Source: an uncultured Porphyromonadaceae bacterium (GTDB lineage: Bacteria; Bacteroidota; Bacteroidia; Bacteroidales; UBA11471). Taken from it: a DNA stretch of 27,338 nucleotides. The stretch's first letter is position 1, and the number at the start of each line of letters is the position of its first letter. This document shows positions 10,001-15,337 of this stretch, in pieces. The stretch covers positions 1 through 27,338 of the forward strand of contig URHG01000037.1 in the NCBI GenBank assembly GCA_900547555.1, read 5' to 3'. The position numbers and the translations under genes were made by a program. The notes under the pieces are model-generated. The model worked only from the letters and a program-made list of their open reading frames with translations. It was not told the DNA's origin and ran no database searches.

Positions 10001-10348
10001 TGTATGGAAAAAATACCCGGTGATGTGGTTCCTCACAATTACATATCCTTACAACTGGCTATGGACTATTATTTCCTGAAACAAAACGAAAAAGGTAAAG
10101 CTTTGCTCGAGAAAATAGCCGACAGCGCCGTAGAATACGTAACATGGATAAACTCGCTCGACAACAATAAAAAACGATCGGTACAACGCGATTACTATTA
10201 CAACGAGAGAGCTTTGGCAGAACAAGTCATTCCCATGTTCTACCGTTTCGGCGATGAAGAAAGCGGTAAAAAATATTTGGAAAAAGCCGCTCTTGCCGGT
10301 GTAGACATCAACAGATATTTCAAGATAGATACGAGCAAGACGAATTAA
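7088..10348 (+). CDS. DUF2723 membrane glycosyltransferase (GT117, TMEM260-like)
   Basis: 1086 residues. The N-terminal ~350 residues carry about ten hydrophobic segments. FWDCGEFI (33-40) and GHPPGNP (49-55) form the conserved first luminal loop of DUF2723, with the acidic residues expected for a lipid-sugar-dependent GT-C enzyme. Further membrane segments lie near 555-660, around the conserved YQPRERDYAYAGSFYAF. The C-terminal ~400 residues are soluble, with a helical TPR-like end (ADKALKALDYCMEKIPGD). Human TMEM260 of this family is a protein O-mannosyltransferase; by analogy this may transfer sugar to periplasmic or surface proteins, but that is inference. The gene stands alone between a promoter pair and a strong terminator. 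Confidence 0.88.
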   Translation: MKQYRLLNNICGWVVFVIAAVTYILTLEPTASFWDCGEFISSAYKLEVGHPPGNPIFMLTGRFFANFASDPSHVAYMINLMSALFSAATILLLFWTITHLARKIIVKDDSAMTLAQMIVILGCGAVGALAYTWSDTFWFSAVEGEVYAYSSFCTALVFWLILKWEDVADEPHSDRYIILIAYLIGISIAVHLLNLLTIPALVLVYYFRKFGNPTTKGALIALLLSFAGIVFLLYGLVPGFVKVAGWIELLCVNVLGMPFNSGVIVYFFLVIGCISWGIYETYKQDNINRLRTSFLISVILVGLPFISGKIFIGILISLALAIFLFYKKQLPIRLLNMVLVSVLVIFIGYSSYALIVIRSTANTPMDQNSPEDVFALGSYLNREQYGDRPLFYGQTFVADVERKDGAPQYEEGAPIWARVIKKSENEPDRYEIIDHKRSYIYTPELCMFFPRMYSPDGRHVGAYKEWSNFKGKPVNVNGRTVRKPTFVENMRFFIDYQVNFMYWRYFMWNFAGRQNDIQGNGDAAYGNWITGFDFIDNMLVGDQTLLPTDLKENKGRNVFFMMPLLLGLLGLFFQLYSGKKGLESFWVVFFLFFMTGLAIVIYLNQTPYQPRERDYAYAGSFYAFAIWIGLGVAAIYKLLSKKINPTLSAGIAAVISLIVPIQMVSQTWDDHDRSGRYTCRDFGKNYLTSVDENGIIFTNGDNDTFPLWYAQETEGYRTDVRVCNLSYLQTDWYVNQMKSQAYESDPLPISMEESQYGNKKREYAYILDRVDYPVSVKMAMDYFLSDDERTKTIPGYGKINHLPTGELFIDIDKEKILKSGIIPKGYEDKIVDRIDLSFKDKNTLILNELAIIDLLSTNAETGWKRPVYFATTVDPSLFTGTDKYFMRTGMAYEIVPVNLENTPGRYQVNTDKMYDNVMNKFVWGGIDVNPDIYLDETIRRMCYSYRIMFIDLIDQLIQEGKADKALKALDYCMEKIPGDVVPHNYISLQLAMDYYFLKQNEKGKALLEKIADSAVEYVTWINSLDNNKKRSVQRDYYYNERALAEQVIPMFYRFGDEESGKKYLEKAALAGVDINRYFKIDTSKTN

Positions 10349-10367
10349 AAATAAAAATCATCGTCCG

Positions 10368-10403
10368 AAAAAACTCCTTGTCCGCAAGACAGGGAGTTTT
10401 TTT
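10368..10403 (+). terminator. Intrinsic terminator after the DUF2723 gene
   Basis: ACTCCTTGTC pairs with GACAGGGAGT (one G-U) around CGCAA, extended by flanking A and T, and followed by a run of T. It starts 20 bases after the stop codon. Confidence 0.92.
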
Positions 10404-10487
10404 ATACATATAAACCGTGCAGCATTTCTTTCTCTGAAAACATCTATTCTATAAACTAAAATTTCATACGCCACACTATAACGTATC

Positions 10488-11096
10488 ATGTTCATAGAAC
10501 GTCCTCCTTTATTCTATCGCATGTTGTTTCCCGAGACGATATGGAGACTGCCATGCAAAGAAAAAACAATATACCTTACTTTCGACGACGGTCCCGTACC
10601 CGAAATCACTCCCTGGGTACTCAATCTGCTCGATTATTACAATGTAAAAGCCACCTTCTTCTGTGTAGGTGAAAACGTGGCACGAAATACCGAATTATAT
10701 GCTGAAATATTGAAAAGAGGGCATCACACGGGTAACCACACCATGAACCACATTCAAGGTACGAAATACAGCGTAAAAGATTACATACGCAATGTCGATG
10801 CTGCCAATGAACTTATACATAGTGCGCTTTTCCGTCCCCCGCACGGACACATGTGTTTCGGACAGGCCCATGAATTGCGGCAGAAATATAAAATCATCAT
10901 GTGGGACGTCGTTACACGAGATTACAGCAAGAAGCTGAATGGAGAGAAAGTTTTTAATAATGTAAAAAAATATACCCGTAACGGTTCTATCATTGTCTTC
11001 CACGACTCGTTGAAAGGAGAAAAAAATCTACGCCATGCACTACCCAAGTCGATAGAATGGCTCAAAGAACAAGGATACAACTTCAAACTTTTATAA
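10488..11096 (+). CDS. Polysaccharide deacetylase family protein (NodB homology domain)
   Basis: 202 residues, essentially one NodB domain. The five family motifs are visible: TFDDGP at 31-36 (Asp33 the likely base, Asp34 a metal ligand), HTMNH at 84-88 giving two metal His, RPPHG at 116-120, WD at 139-140, and FHDS at 171-174 with His172. The set supports an active metal-dependent N-deacetylase of carbohydrate-esterase family 4. There is no signal peptide, so it may act in the cytoplasm or use the N-terminal hydrophobic stretch peripherally. The substrate (peptidoglycan, a polysaccharide or a lipid-linked GlcNAc) is unknown. No TAnnTTTG element was found in the 84 bases between the preceding terminator and the start. 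Confidence 0.9.
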   Translation: MFIERPPLFYRMLFPETIWRLPCKEKTIYLTFDDGPVPEITPWVLNLLDYYNVKATFFCVGENVARNTELYAEILKRGHHTGNHTMNHIQGTKYSVKDYIRNVDAANELIHSALFRPPHGHMCFGQAHELRQKYKIIMWDVVTRDYSKKLNGEKVFNNVKKYTRNGSIIVFHDSLKGEKNLRHALPKSIEWLKEQGYNFKLL

Positions 11097-11101
11097 AAAC
11101 G

Positions 11102-11131
11102 AAAAGCCCTATTGTAGAATAGGGCTTTTTT
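11102..11131. terminator. Bidirectional terminator between the deacetylase gene and nadA
   Basis: A perfect 12-bp stem (AAAAGCCCTATT / AATAGGGCTTTT) with a GTAG loop sits between the two convergent stop codons. On the + strand six T end the structure; on the - strand the stem itself supplies a shorter T run, so it may serve both genes. Confidence 0.92.
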
Positions 11132-11149
11132 ATTGGAATAGATATTGTT

Positions 11150-12121
11150 TTACAGTCCCAATGTTGCCGATATATCGAGCATGCGCTGTATGGGGCGTAC
11201 CGCTTTCTCAGCTATCGCTTTATCTACCGTTATTTCAGGTGTTTCGTCTCGCAGACAATTTCTTAACTTTTCGAGCGTATTCAACCGCATGTAATTACAC
11301 TCGTTGCAAGCACAAGTACTGTCTTCGGGAGGAGCCGGTATAAATTCTTTATCGGGACATTGCTTTTGCATTTCATGCAAAATACCCGATTCGGTAGCCA
11401 CGATAAACCTCTTTTTATCCGATTTCACGGCATATTTGAGTAGGGCTGCCGTAGAACCTATCTTATCGGCCAATTTCAACAATACCGACTTGCATTCAGG
11501 GTGAGCCAACACCTCGGCATCGGGATATTGTTTTTTCAATTCTATGATTTTGGCAACCGAGAATTGCTCGTGAACATGGCAGGCACCGTCCCACAAAATC
11601 ATCTCGCGACCGGCCAGACTGTTGATATAATTGCCGAGATTACGATCGGGTCCGAATATGATTTTTTCATCTTTCGGAAAACTCTCCACGATCTGTCGGG
11701 CATTGGTAGATGTTACCACAACGTCGGTATAAGCTTTCACGGCAGCCGAAGTATTTACATACGATATAACCGTATAACCCGGATGAGCTTCGACAAAAGA
11801 GGCAAATTCGTCGGCCGGACAACTGTCGGCCAACGAACAACCCGCTTCAGGATCGGGAACCAATACTTTTTTATCGGGACATAATATTTTGGCTGTTTCA
11901 CCCATGAAATGAACGCCACACATCACGATTATGTCGGCATTGGTTTTAGCAGCCCATTGAGCCAGTGCCAGACTGTCGCCAACGTAATCGGCCACGTCCT
12001 GCAATTCACCTCGTTGGTAGTAGTGCGCCAGAATGACGGCATTCTTTTTCTTCCGTAAACCGTTTATTTCTTCTATCAACGATTTGTTGTCGGATAGAGC
12101 AGTATGACAAACATTCATCAT
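11150..12121 (-). CDS. nadA: Quinolinate synthase NadA
   Basis: 323 residues. NadA condenses iminoaspartate with dihydroxyacetone phosphate to quinolinate using a [4Fe-4S] cluster, the second step of de novo NAD synthesis. Motifs in order: AHYYQ (32-36), GDSLALAQ (48-55), VMCGVHFMGETAKIL (66-80), AGCSLADSC (93-101), NTSAAVKA (123-130), DRNLG (159-163), HVHE (182-185), HPEC (207-210), ATESGI (242-247) and ACNECNYMRLNTLEKL (271-286). Likely cluster ligands are Cys95, Cys210 and one of Cys270, Cys272 or Cys275. A start at the second Met is possible. It is separated from its partner nadB by 10.6 kb, and its upstream region is the candidate replication origin. Confidence 0.97.
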   Translation of the reverse strand: MMNVCHTALSDNKSLIEEINGLRKKKNAVILAHYYQRGELQDVADYVGDSLALAQWAAKTNADIIVMCGVHFMGETAKILCPDKKVLVPDPEAGCSLADSCPADEFASFVEAHPGYTVISYVNTSAAVKAYTDVVVTSTNARQIVESFPKDEKIIFGPDRNLGNYINSLAGREMILWDGACHVHEQFSVAKIIELKKQYPDAEVLAHPECKSVLLKLADKIGSTAALLKYAVKSDKKRFIVATESGILHEMQKQCPDKEFIPAPPEDSTCACNECNYMRLNTLEKLRNCLRDETPEITVDKAIAEKAVRPIQRMLDISATLGL

Positions 12122-12172
12122 ATTATAATTTAATTTTTTCTTTAAAGAATCTCTATGCTGATGATATTATCG

Positions 12173-12181
12173 TGTTGATAA
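12173..12181 (-). other. DnaA-box-like 9-mer
   Basis: TGTTGATAA on the + strand, i.e. TTATCAACA on the - strand, one mismatch from TTATCCACA, inside the AT-rich nadA-trmH spacer. Confidence 0.5.
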
Positions 12182-12317
12182 TACTCGTAACTTTTATCTC
12201 TTTTATTTGTTTTTTCCGTTATGAAAGTCATATAATCACTTATAAATAAATTATAAACCATATTTTAATCTCATTATAAGATATTTACAGACTTATTCCA
12301 CTACTGTTTATAATGGA

Positions 12318-12325
12318 CAAAGTTA
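12318..12325 (-). promoter_or_regulatory. Possible -7 promoter element for nadA
   Basis: CAAAGTTA on the + strand reads TAACTTTG on the - strand, fitting TAnnTTTG. It lies about 200 bases before the nadA start, which would give a long leader through the AT-rich block. No -33 element is clear. Confidence 0.4.
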
Positions 12326-12493
12326 TGAATTTTCTTTCAGATATATGATAAGTAACGGTTTATTTGCTATCTCATATATCTATGAAAAAAAGATATTTTA
12401 TTTTTTGGAGTTCTGTGTTGAAGGCGGTTATAAAATAGTTTTTGAGAATAGTGCGGTTTTTCTATTATTTTTTCGAAGCATTTTATATACTGC

Positions 12494-12512
12494 TTTTCAA
12501 CAGTTATCAACA
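12494..12512 (+). other. Tandem DnaA-box-like 9-mers
   Basis: TTTTCAACA and TTATCAACA lie head to tail, separated by one base, so their starts are 10 bases apart, about one helical turn. Such phasing suits cooperative DnaA binding. Confidence 0.5.
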
Positions 12513-12539
12513 ACTTATTATCGTATGGCAGATATTTTC

Positions 12540-12547
12540 TATCTTTG
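12540..12547 (+). promoter_or_regulatory. -7 promoter element for trmH, which fixes the gene start
   Basis: TATCTTTG fits TAnnTTTG and lies 22 bases before the ATG at 12570. It sits inside an open frame that extends upstream to 12345, so that upstream part is probably not translated. Confidence 0.68.
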
Positions 12548-12569
12548 GAGGGTCGATTATAATACCTGT

Positions 12570-13100
12570 ATGATGAAAAAGAAAAGTATTCTCGATATGC
12601 AACGCATTACAGCCCGGGAATTTAAAGAGGCGAAAAAAATACCTTTGGTTGTTGTGTTGGATAATCTGCGTAGTTTGAACAATGTCGGGTCGGTGTTCCG
12701 TACGAGTGATGCGTTCAGAGTATCGGCTATCTATCTTTGCGGAATAACTTCTACACCTCCGCATCCCGAAATACATAAAACAGCTCTCGGAGCGGAAGAT
12801 AGCGTAACATGGTATTACGAGAAAAATACGGTAGATGTCATAGATAAACTTCATAAGGACGGGTATAAGGTTTTTGCCATAGAGCAGGTAGAGGGAAGCT
12901 GCTCATTGATCGATCTGAGTCTCGATGAGGGGAAGTATGCCGTCGTTTTAGGAAATGAAGTCAATGGCGTACAACAGGAAGTTGTCGACAAGTGCGATGC
13001 TTGCATAGAGATACCTCAATATGGTACGAAACATTCATTGAATGTTTCGGTAACGGCAGGATTGGTGATATGGGATTTCTTCAAACAGTTATTTAAATAA
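12570..13100 (+). CDS. TrmH/SpoU family RNA 2'-O-methyltransferase
   Basis: 176 residues from the ATG at 12570 (the next codon is also ATG). The SPOUT knot motifs are all present: NNVGSVFRTSDAF at 37-49 with catalytic Arg44, VLGNEVNGV at 126-134, and IPQYGTKHSLNVSVTAG at 148-164. The enzyme moves a methyl group from S-adenosylmethionine to a ribose 2'-OH of tRNA or rRNA; the exact site is not predictable. The frame is open back to 12345, but those 75 residues have no family match, are Phe/Tyr/Ile-rich as translated AT-rich spacer would be, and contain the promoter element. A small lipoprotein gene follows after 9 bases, probably in the same transcript. Confidence 0.93.
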   Translation: MMKKKSILDMQRITAREFKEAKKIPLVVVLDNLRSLNNVGSVFRTSDAFRVSAIYLCGITSTPPHPEIHKTALGAEDSVTWYYEKNTVDVIDKLHKDGYKVFAIEQVEGSCSLIDLSLDEGKYAVVLGNEVNGVQQEVVDKCDACIEIPQYGTKHSLNVSVTAGLVIWDFFKQLFK

Positions 13101-13109
13101 ACACAGAGT

Positions 13110-13634
13110 ATGAAAAAGCTATTTTATTTCTTTATCACAGGTTGCATGTGTTTTTTGTTTTCTTGTAAAGATGAGAATTACACGACGGTAGTCATGGAGG
13201 GTTCTTATAATAGTAAAAAAGCTGTTCAGGTAAGCAGCACGAGTACGATTTATGAAAATATGGTAAGACAACCCGAGCTTGCCGACGAGTTGGTAAATCG
13301 CACATGTGTATTGGCAGGATATAAAGATTTCATGTATCTGTTGCCGTTTGAGAGCAGAGAAGAAGAACGGCAGGTGGGAATGGCTCGCGGAGAATGCTTG
13401 TCGGCTTTCATGACATCGGTAGCTCGTCAGCCCGATATGTATGAAAAACTCGATTCGGCTGCTGTTGTTTTTTTAGGTATGGCCGAGACTCTTTCTTCGA
13501 TGTCTGTTTTGCTCGATTATTCTTGTTATAACGCCATAGCCGGATATAATGAAGCACTTACCCGACAACCCGAAATAAAAAATACATTGGATATTATCTG
13601 TCGTAAGTTCTTGGGTGTAGTGTTCAAAGAATAG
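13110..13634 (+). CDS. Small lipoprotein with three RQPE-type repeats, function unknown
   Basis: 174 residues. A lipoprotein signal peptide ends at Cys19 (LFSC), followed by KDEN. I do not recognise the family. The mature part contains three related segments: YENMVRQPELADELVN (48-63), MTSVARQPDMYEKLDSAA (101-118) and YNEALTRQPEIKNTLDII (146-163), each with RQP(E/D) followed by a hydrophobic residue and an L(V/D) pair. Spacings are about 53 and 46 residues. The segments between look helical, so the protein may be a three-unit helical repeat held in the cell envelope. It follows trmH by 9 bases and is probably co-transcribed from the 12540 promoter; a methyltransferase and a lipoprotein have no evident shared function. 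Confidence 0.8.
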   Translation: MKKLFYFFITGCMCFLFSCKDENYTTVVMEGSYNSKKAVQVSSTSTIYENMVRQPELADELVNRTCVLAGYKDFMYLLPFESREEERQVGMARGECLSAFMTSVARQPDMYEKLDSAAVVFLGMAETLSSMSVLLDYSCYNAIAGYNEALTRQPEIKNTLDIICRKFLGVVFKE

Positions 13635-13655
13635 ATTCTGTCAGGATCTATTTTG
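13633..13655 (+). terminator. Weak terminator after the trmH-lipoprotein pair
   Basis: AGATTCT pairs with AGGATCT (one G-U) around a 3-base loop and is followed by ATTTTG. It begins at the stop codon of the lipoprotein gene. Confidence 0.5.
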
Positions 13656-13663
13656 TATGTTGT

Positions 13664-14254
13664 TCAGAGTTGTCCGTTTTCTACGAGAACGACGATTTCT
13701 TCGAGTATGCGGTCTTTGCCCTCGGGTTCCCATTCCTTGCGAAGACTTACTCCGAACATCGCACCGAACGTTTGCCAGAATGTCGCTCTGAAACCTCCCA
13801 AGAAAGCTTTTATAAGGTGATAGGAAGATTGGTTGCATTCCCGGTCTATGAGACGTATCAATAGCTTGGCTTGGTTGTAAGTAAAAGTTTTCAGTACAGG
13901 CTTATATTCCTCGAAGAGTTCTTTTTCCATGCGTTTTAAATGTTGTTCGCGCTGGTCTTCGGGAAGGGTCTGTATATATTCGTAAGTCTCTATCAGTGCT
14001 TGGTGGACGAGTTTGGCGTAAGGAAGTACTTTCTTCACATCACGTACGTTTTTCCAGTAATATTCCTTTTCTTTCTGACTTTTGAAAGTTCTTTTCGGAA
14101 AACAATAAACAGGTCTAAGAATAATCAGTGTGGCGGTATCGCCCGCATTGGTTACAATGCGTGTGATACGTTGATAATACCGTGATTGTTGGGCGTATAT
14201 GCCGTAACTGCACAGAATTCCTGATAGTATGAGAATAATGCAAACCTTCTTCAT
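13664..14254 (-). CDS. DUF4294 family exported protein
   Basis: 196 residues from the ATG at 14254. A signal peptide (MKKVCIILILSGILCSYG) ends near AQQ at 21-23. The mature part has the DUF4294 character: strand-rich start with TRIVTNAGDTATLIIL, then VYCFPKRTFKSQKEKEYYWKNV (given here split by position 48-69) and a helical region with LPEDQREQHLKRMEKEL, ending with RLIDRECNQSSYHLIKAFLG and a Trp/Phe-rich end. It probably sits in the periplasm; no function is established. An upstream Met at 14278 adds MQYTTFVT in front of the signal peptide, but a TAnnTTTG promoter element lies inside that extension, so I reject it. It is convergent with the lipoprotein gene at 13634. Confidence 0.87.
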   Translation of the reverse strand: MKKVCIILILSGILCSYGIYAQQSRYYQRITRIVTNAGDTATLIILRPVYCFPKRTFKSQKEKEYYWKNVRDVKKVLPYAKLVHQALIETYEYIQTLPEDQREQHLKRMEKELFEEYKPVLKTFTYNQAKLLIRLIDRECNQSSYHLIKAFLGGFRATFWQTFGAMFGVSLRKEWEPEGKDRILEEIVVLVENGQL

Positions 14255-14259
14255 CGTTA

Positions 14260-14267
14260 CAAAAGTA
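14260..14267 (-). promoter_or_regulatory. -7 promoter element for the DUF4294 gene
   Basis: CAAAAGTA on the + strand is TACTTTTG on the - strand, fitting TAnnTTTG. It ends only five bases before the ATG at 14254, so the transcript may have almost no leader. Confidence 0.55.
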
Positions 14268-14523
14268 GTGTATTGCATGCGAATAAGCGCTTAAAAAGAC
14301 TTATTTTCTCTTTCCATAATGTTGATAACTTATAAATAAATTGTTTATATCTTTATTATATCTATTTATAATAGGTTGTGTATCAAATATATAATATTGA
14401 AATAACTAATTATGAACAGCTTGTTATAATTAGGTAAAATAACTTTTGGGATACTTTTTTCTTGTTCCTTTGTTTTTTTATAAATACTCATGATGTGAGA
14501 CGAGAGGTTTATTTTTAAAGTAT
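14268..14523. other. AT-rich spacer with DnaA-box-like site and a repeat shared with the candidate oriC
   Basis: The gap between the divergent DUF4294 and radical SAM genes is strongly AT-rich. It has TGTTGATAA at 14320-14328 (TTATCAACA on the - strand), the same 9-mer as in the nadA-trmH spacer. Starting at its last base, ACTTATAAATAAATT at 14328-14342 repeats exactly the 15 bases at 12238-12252. No gene is supported here; the 77-residue - strand frame from 14599 runs through the neighbouring promoter and gene start. It may be a second subregion of a split origin, or simply a similar AT-rich spacer. Confidence 0.4.
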
Positions 14524-14549
14524 TACTTTTGTACATTATAAATAAGGAG
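14524..14549 (+). promoter_or_regulatory. -7 promoter element and ribosome binding site for the radical SAM gene
   Basis: TACTTTTG at 14524-14531 fits TAnnTTTG. AAGGAG at 14544-14549 lies five bases before the ATG at 14555, an unusually good Shine-Dalgarno for this phylum, and fixes the start. Confidence 0.66.
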
Positions 14550-14554
14550 TAAAA

Positions 14555-15334
14555 ATGTCGACCATTTTGTTTGATGAAATCGTTTTCGGACCGGTACATA
14601 GCCGTCGGTTGGGTGTTTCTTTGGGTATGAACTTATTGCCGGTAGACGGTAAAGTATGTTCTTTTGATTGCATTTATTGCGAGTGCGGTTACAACTCCGA
14701 CCACAGAGCGCACGGAGGGCTTCCTACCCGGGAAGAAGTATATGAGGCTCTTGAAAAACGCCTCTCTGCCATGCACAAAAAAGGCGACAGACTTGATGTC
14801 ATTACTTTTGCCGGAAACGGCGAACCTACCTTGCATCCGCAATTTGCCGCCATTATCGACGATACGATAGCTTTGCGCGATACCTATTATCCCGATGCAA
14901 AAGTAAGTGTGCTTTCTAATGCCACTCGAATAGACAGATCCGATGTTTTTGAGGCTCTGAACAAAGTGGATAATAATATTCTCAAACTCGATTCCTGCAT
15001 CGATGAAACAGTACGTCTCATCGATGCGCCTGTTTCTGCTTTGTTCTCTGTCGAAAGATTGATAGAGGGATTATGTCGGTTTAGAGGAAATCTTATCGTG
15101 CAGACACTTTTCTTGCAAGGAGAACATAACGGAAAGGTTATCGACAATACTACCGAAGAGGAGTTGCAACTCTGGTTAGAGGCCGTGCGTCGTATTGCTC
15201 CGCAAGAGGTGATGATATATACCATTGACCGGGAAACGCCCGAAAAAGCCTTACGAAAGGCCTCTCCCGAAAAACTCGACGAAATAGCCCGCAGGGTCGA
15301 AGCTATGGGTATAAAAGCACAAGTGTCGTATTGA
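14555..15334 (+). CDS. Radical SAM protein (COG0731-like)
   Basis: 259 residues. Cys35-SFD-Cys39-IY-Cys42 is the CxxxCxxC motif that binds the [4Fe-4S] cluster and S-adenosylmethionine; Cys44 follows at once. The N-terminal FGPVHSRRLGVSLGMNLLP and the later TFAGNGEPTLHP (near 87-98) and VSVLSNAT (near 114-121) are typical of the COG0731 group of Fe-S oxidoreductases, related to the radical SAM core of wybutosine enzymes. The substrate is unknown. The gene converges on the M6 protease gene with only three bases between the two stop codons. Confidence 0.9.
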   Translation: MSTILFDEIVFGPVHSRRLGVSLGMNLLPVDGKVCSFDCIYCECGYNSDHRAHGGLPTREEVYEALEKRLSAMHKKGDRLDVITFAGNGEPTLHPQFAAIIDDTIALRDTYYPDAKVSVLSNATRIDRSDVFEALNKVDNNILKLDSCIDETVRLIDAPVSALFSVERLIEGLCRFRGNLIVQTLFLQGEHNGKVIDNTTEEELQLWLEAVRRIAPQEVMIYTIDRETPEKALRKASPEKLDEIARRVEAMGIKAQVSY

Positions 15335-15337
15335 TTT

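Larger units (their letters stand above)
12122..12569. other. Candidate chromosomal replication origin (oriC)
   Basis: This 448-base block between divergent nadA and trmH is very AT-rich, with an almost pure A/T stretch near 12231-12290 that could unwind easily. It has exact TTATCAACA at 12504-12512 (+) and 12173-12181 (-), and TTTTCAACA at 12494-12502; each is one base from the classical DnaA box TTATCCACA or its TTTTCCACA variant. A looser TTATAAACA lies on the - strand at 12305-12313. Strand composition switches here. Hand counts on the + strand give C over G to the left (18 C/11 G at 6001-6060 and at 11461-11520, both in - strand genes; 19/12 at 10801-10860). To the right G exceeds C (10 C/19 G at 12661-12720; 8/19 at 16321-16380 in a - strand gene; 12/19 at 26221-26280). 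A C-to-G switch marks an origin, not a terminus. Confidence 0.6.

Noticed and set aside
12122..12569. Replication terminus rather than origin at the skew switch
   Set aside because: Going 5' to 3' the + strand changes from C-rich to G-rich; a terminus would show the opposite change.
14366..14599. 77-residue - strand frame between the DUF4294 and radical SAM genes
   Set aside because: It overlaps the radical SAM start, ribosome binding site and promoter, and is Asn/Ile/Lys-rich as expected for translated AT-rich spacer.
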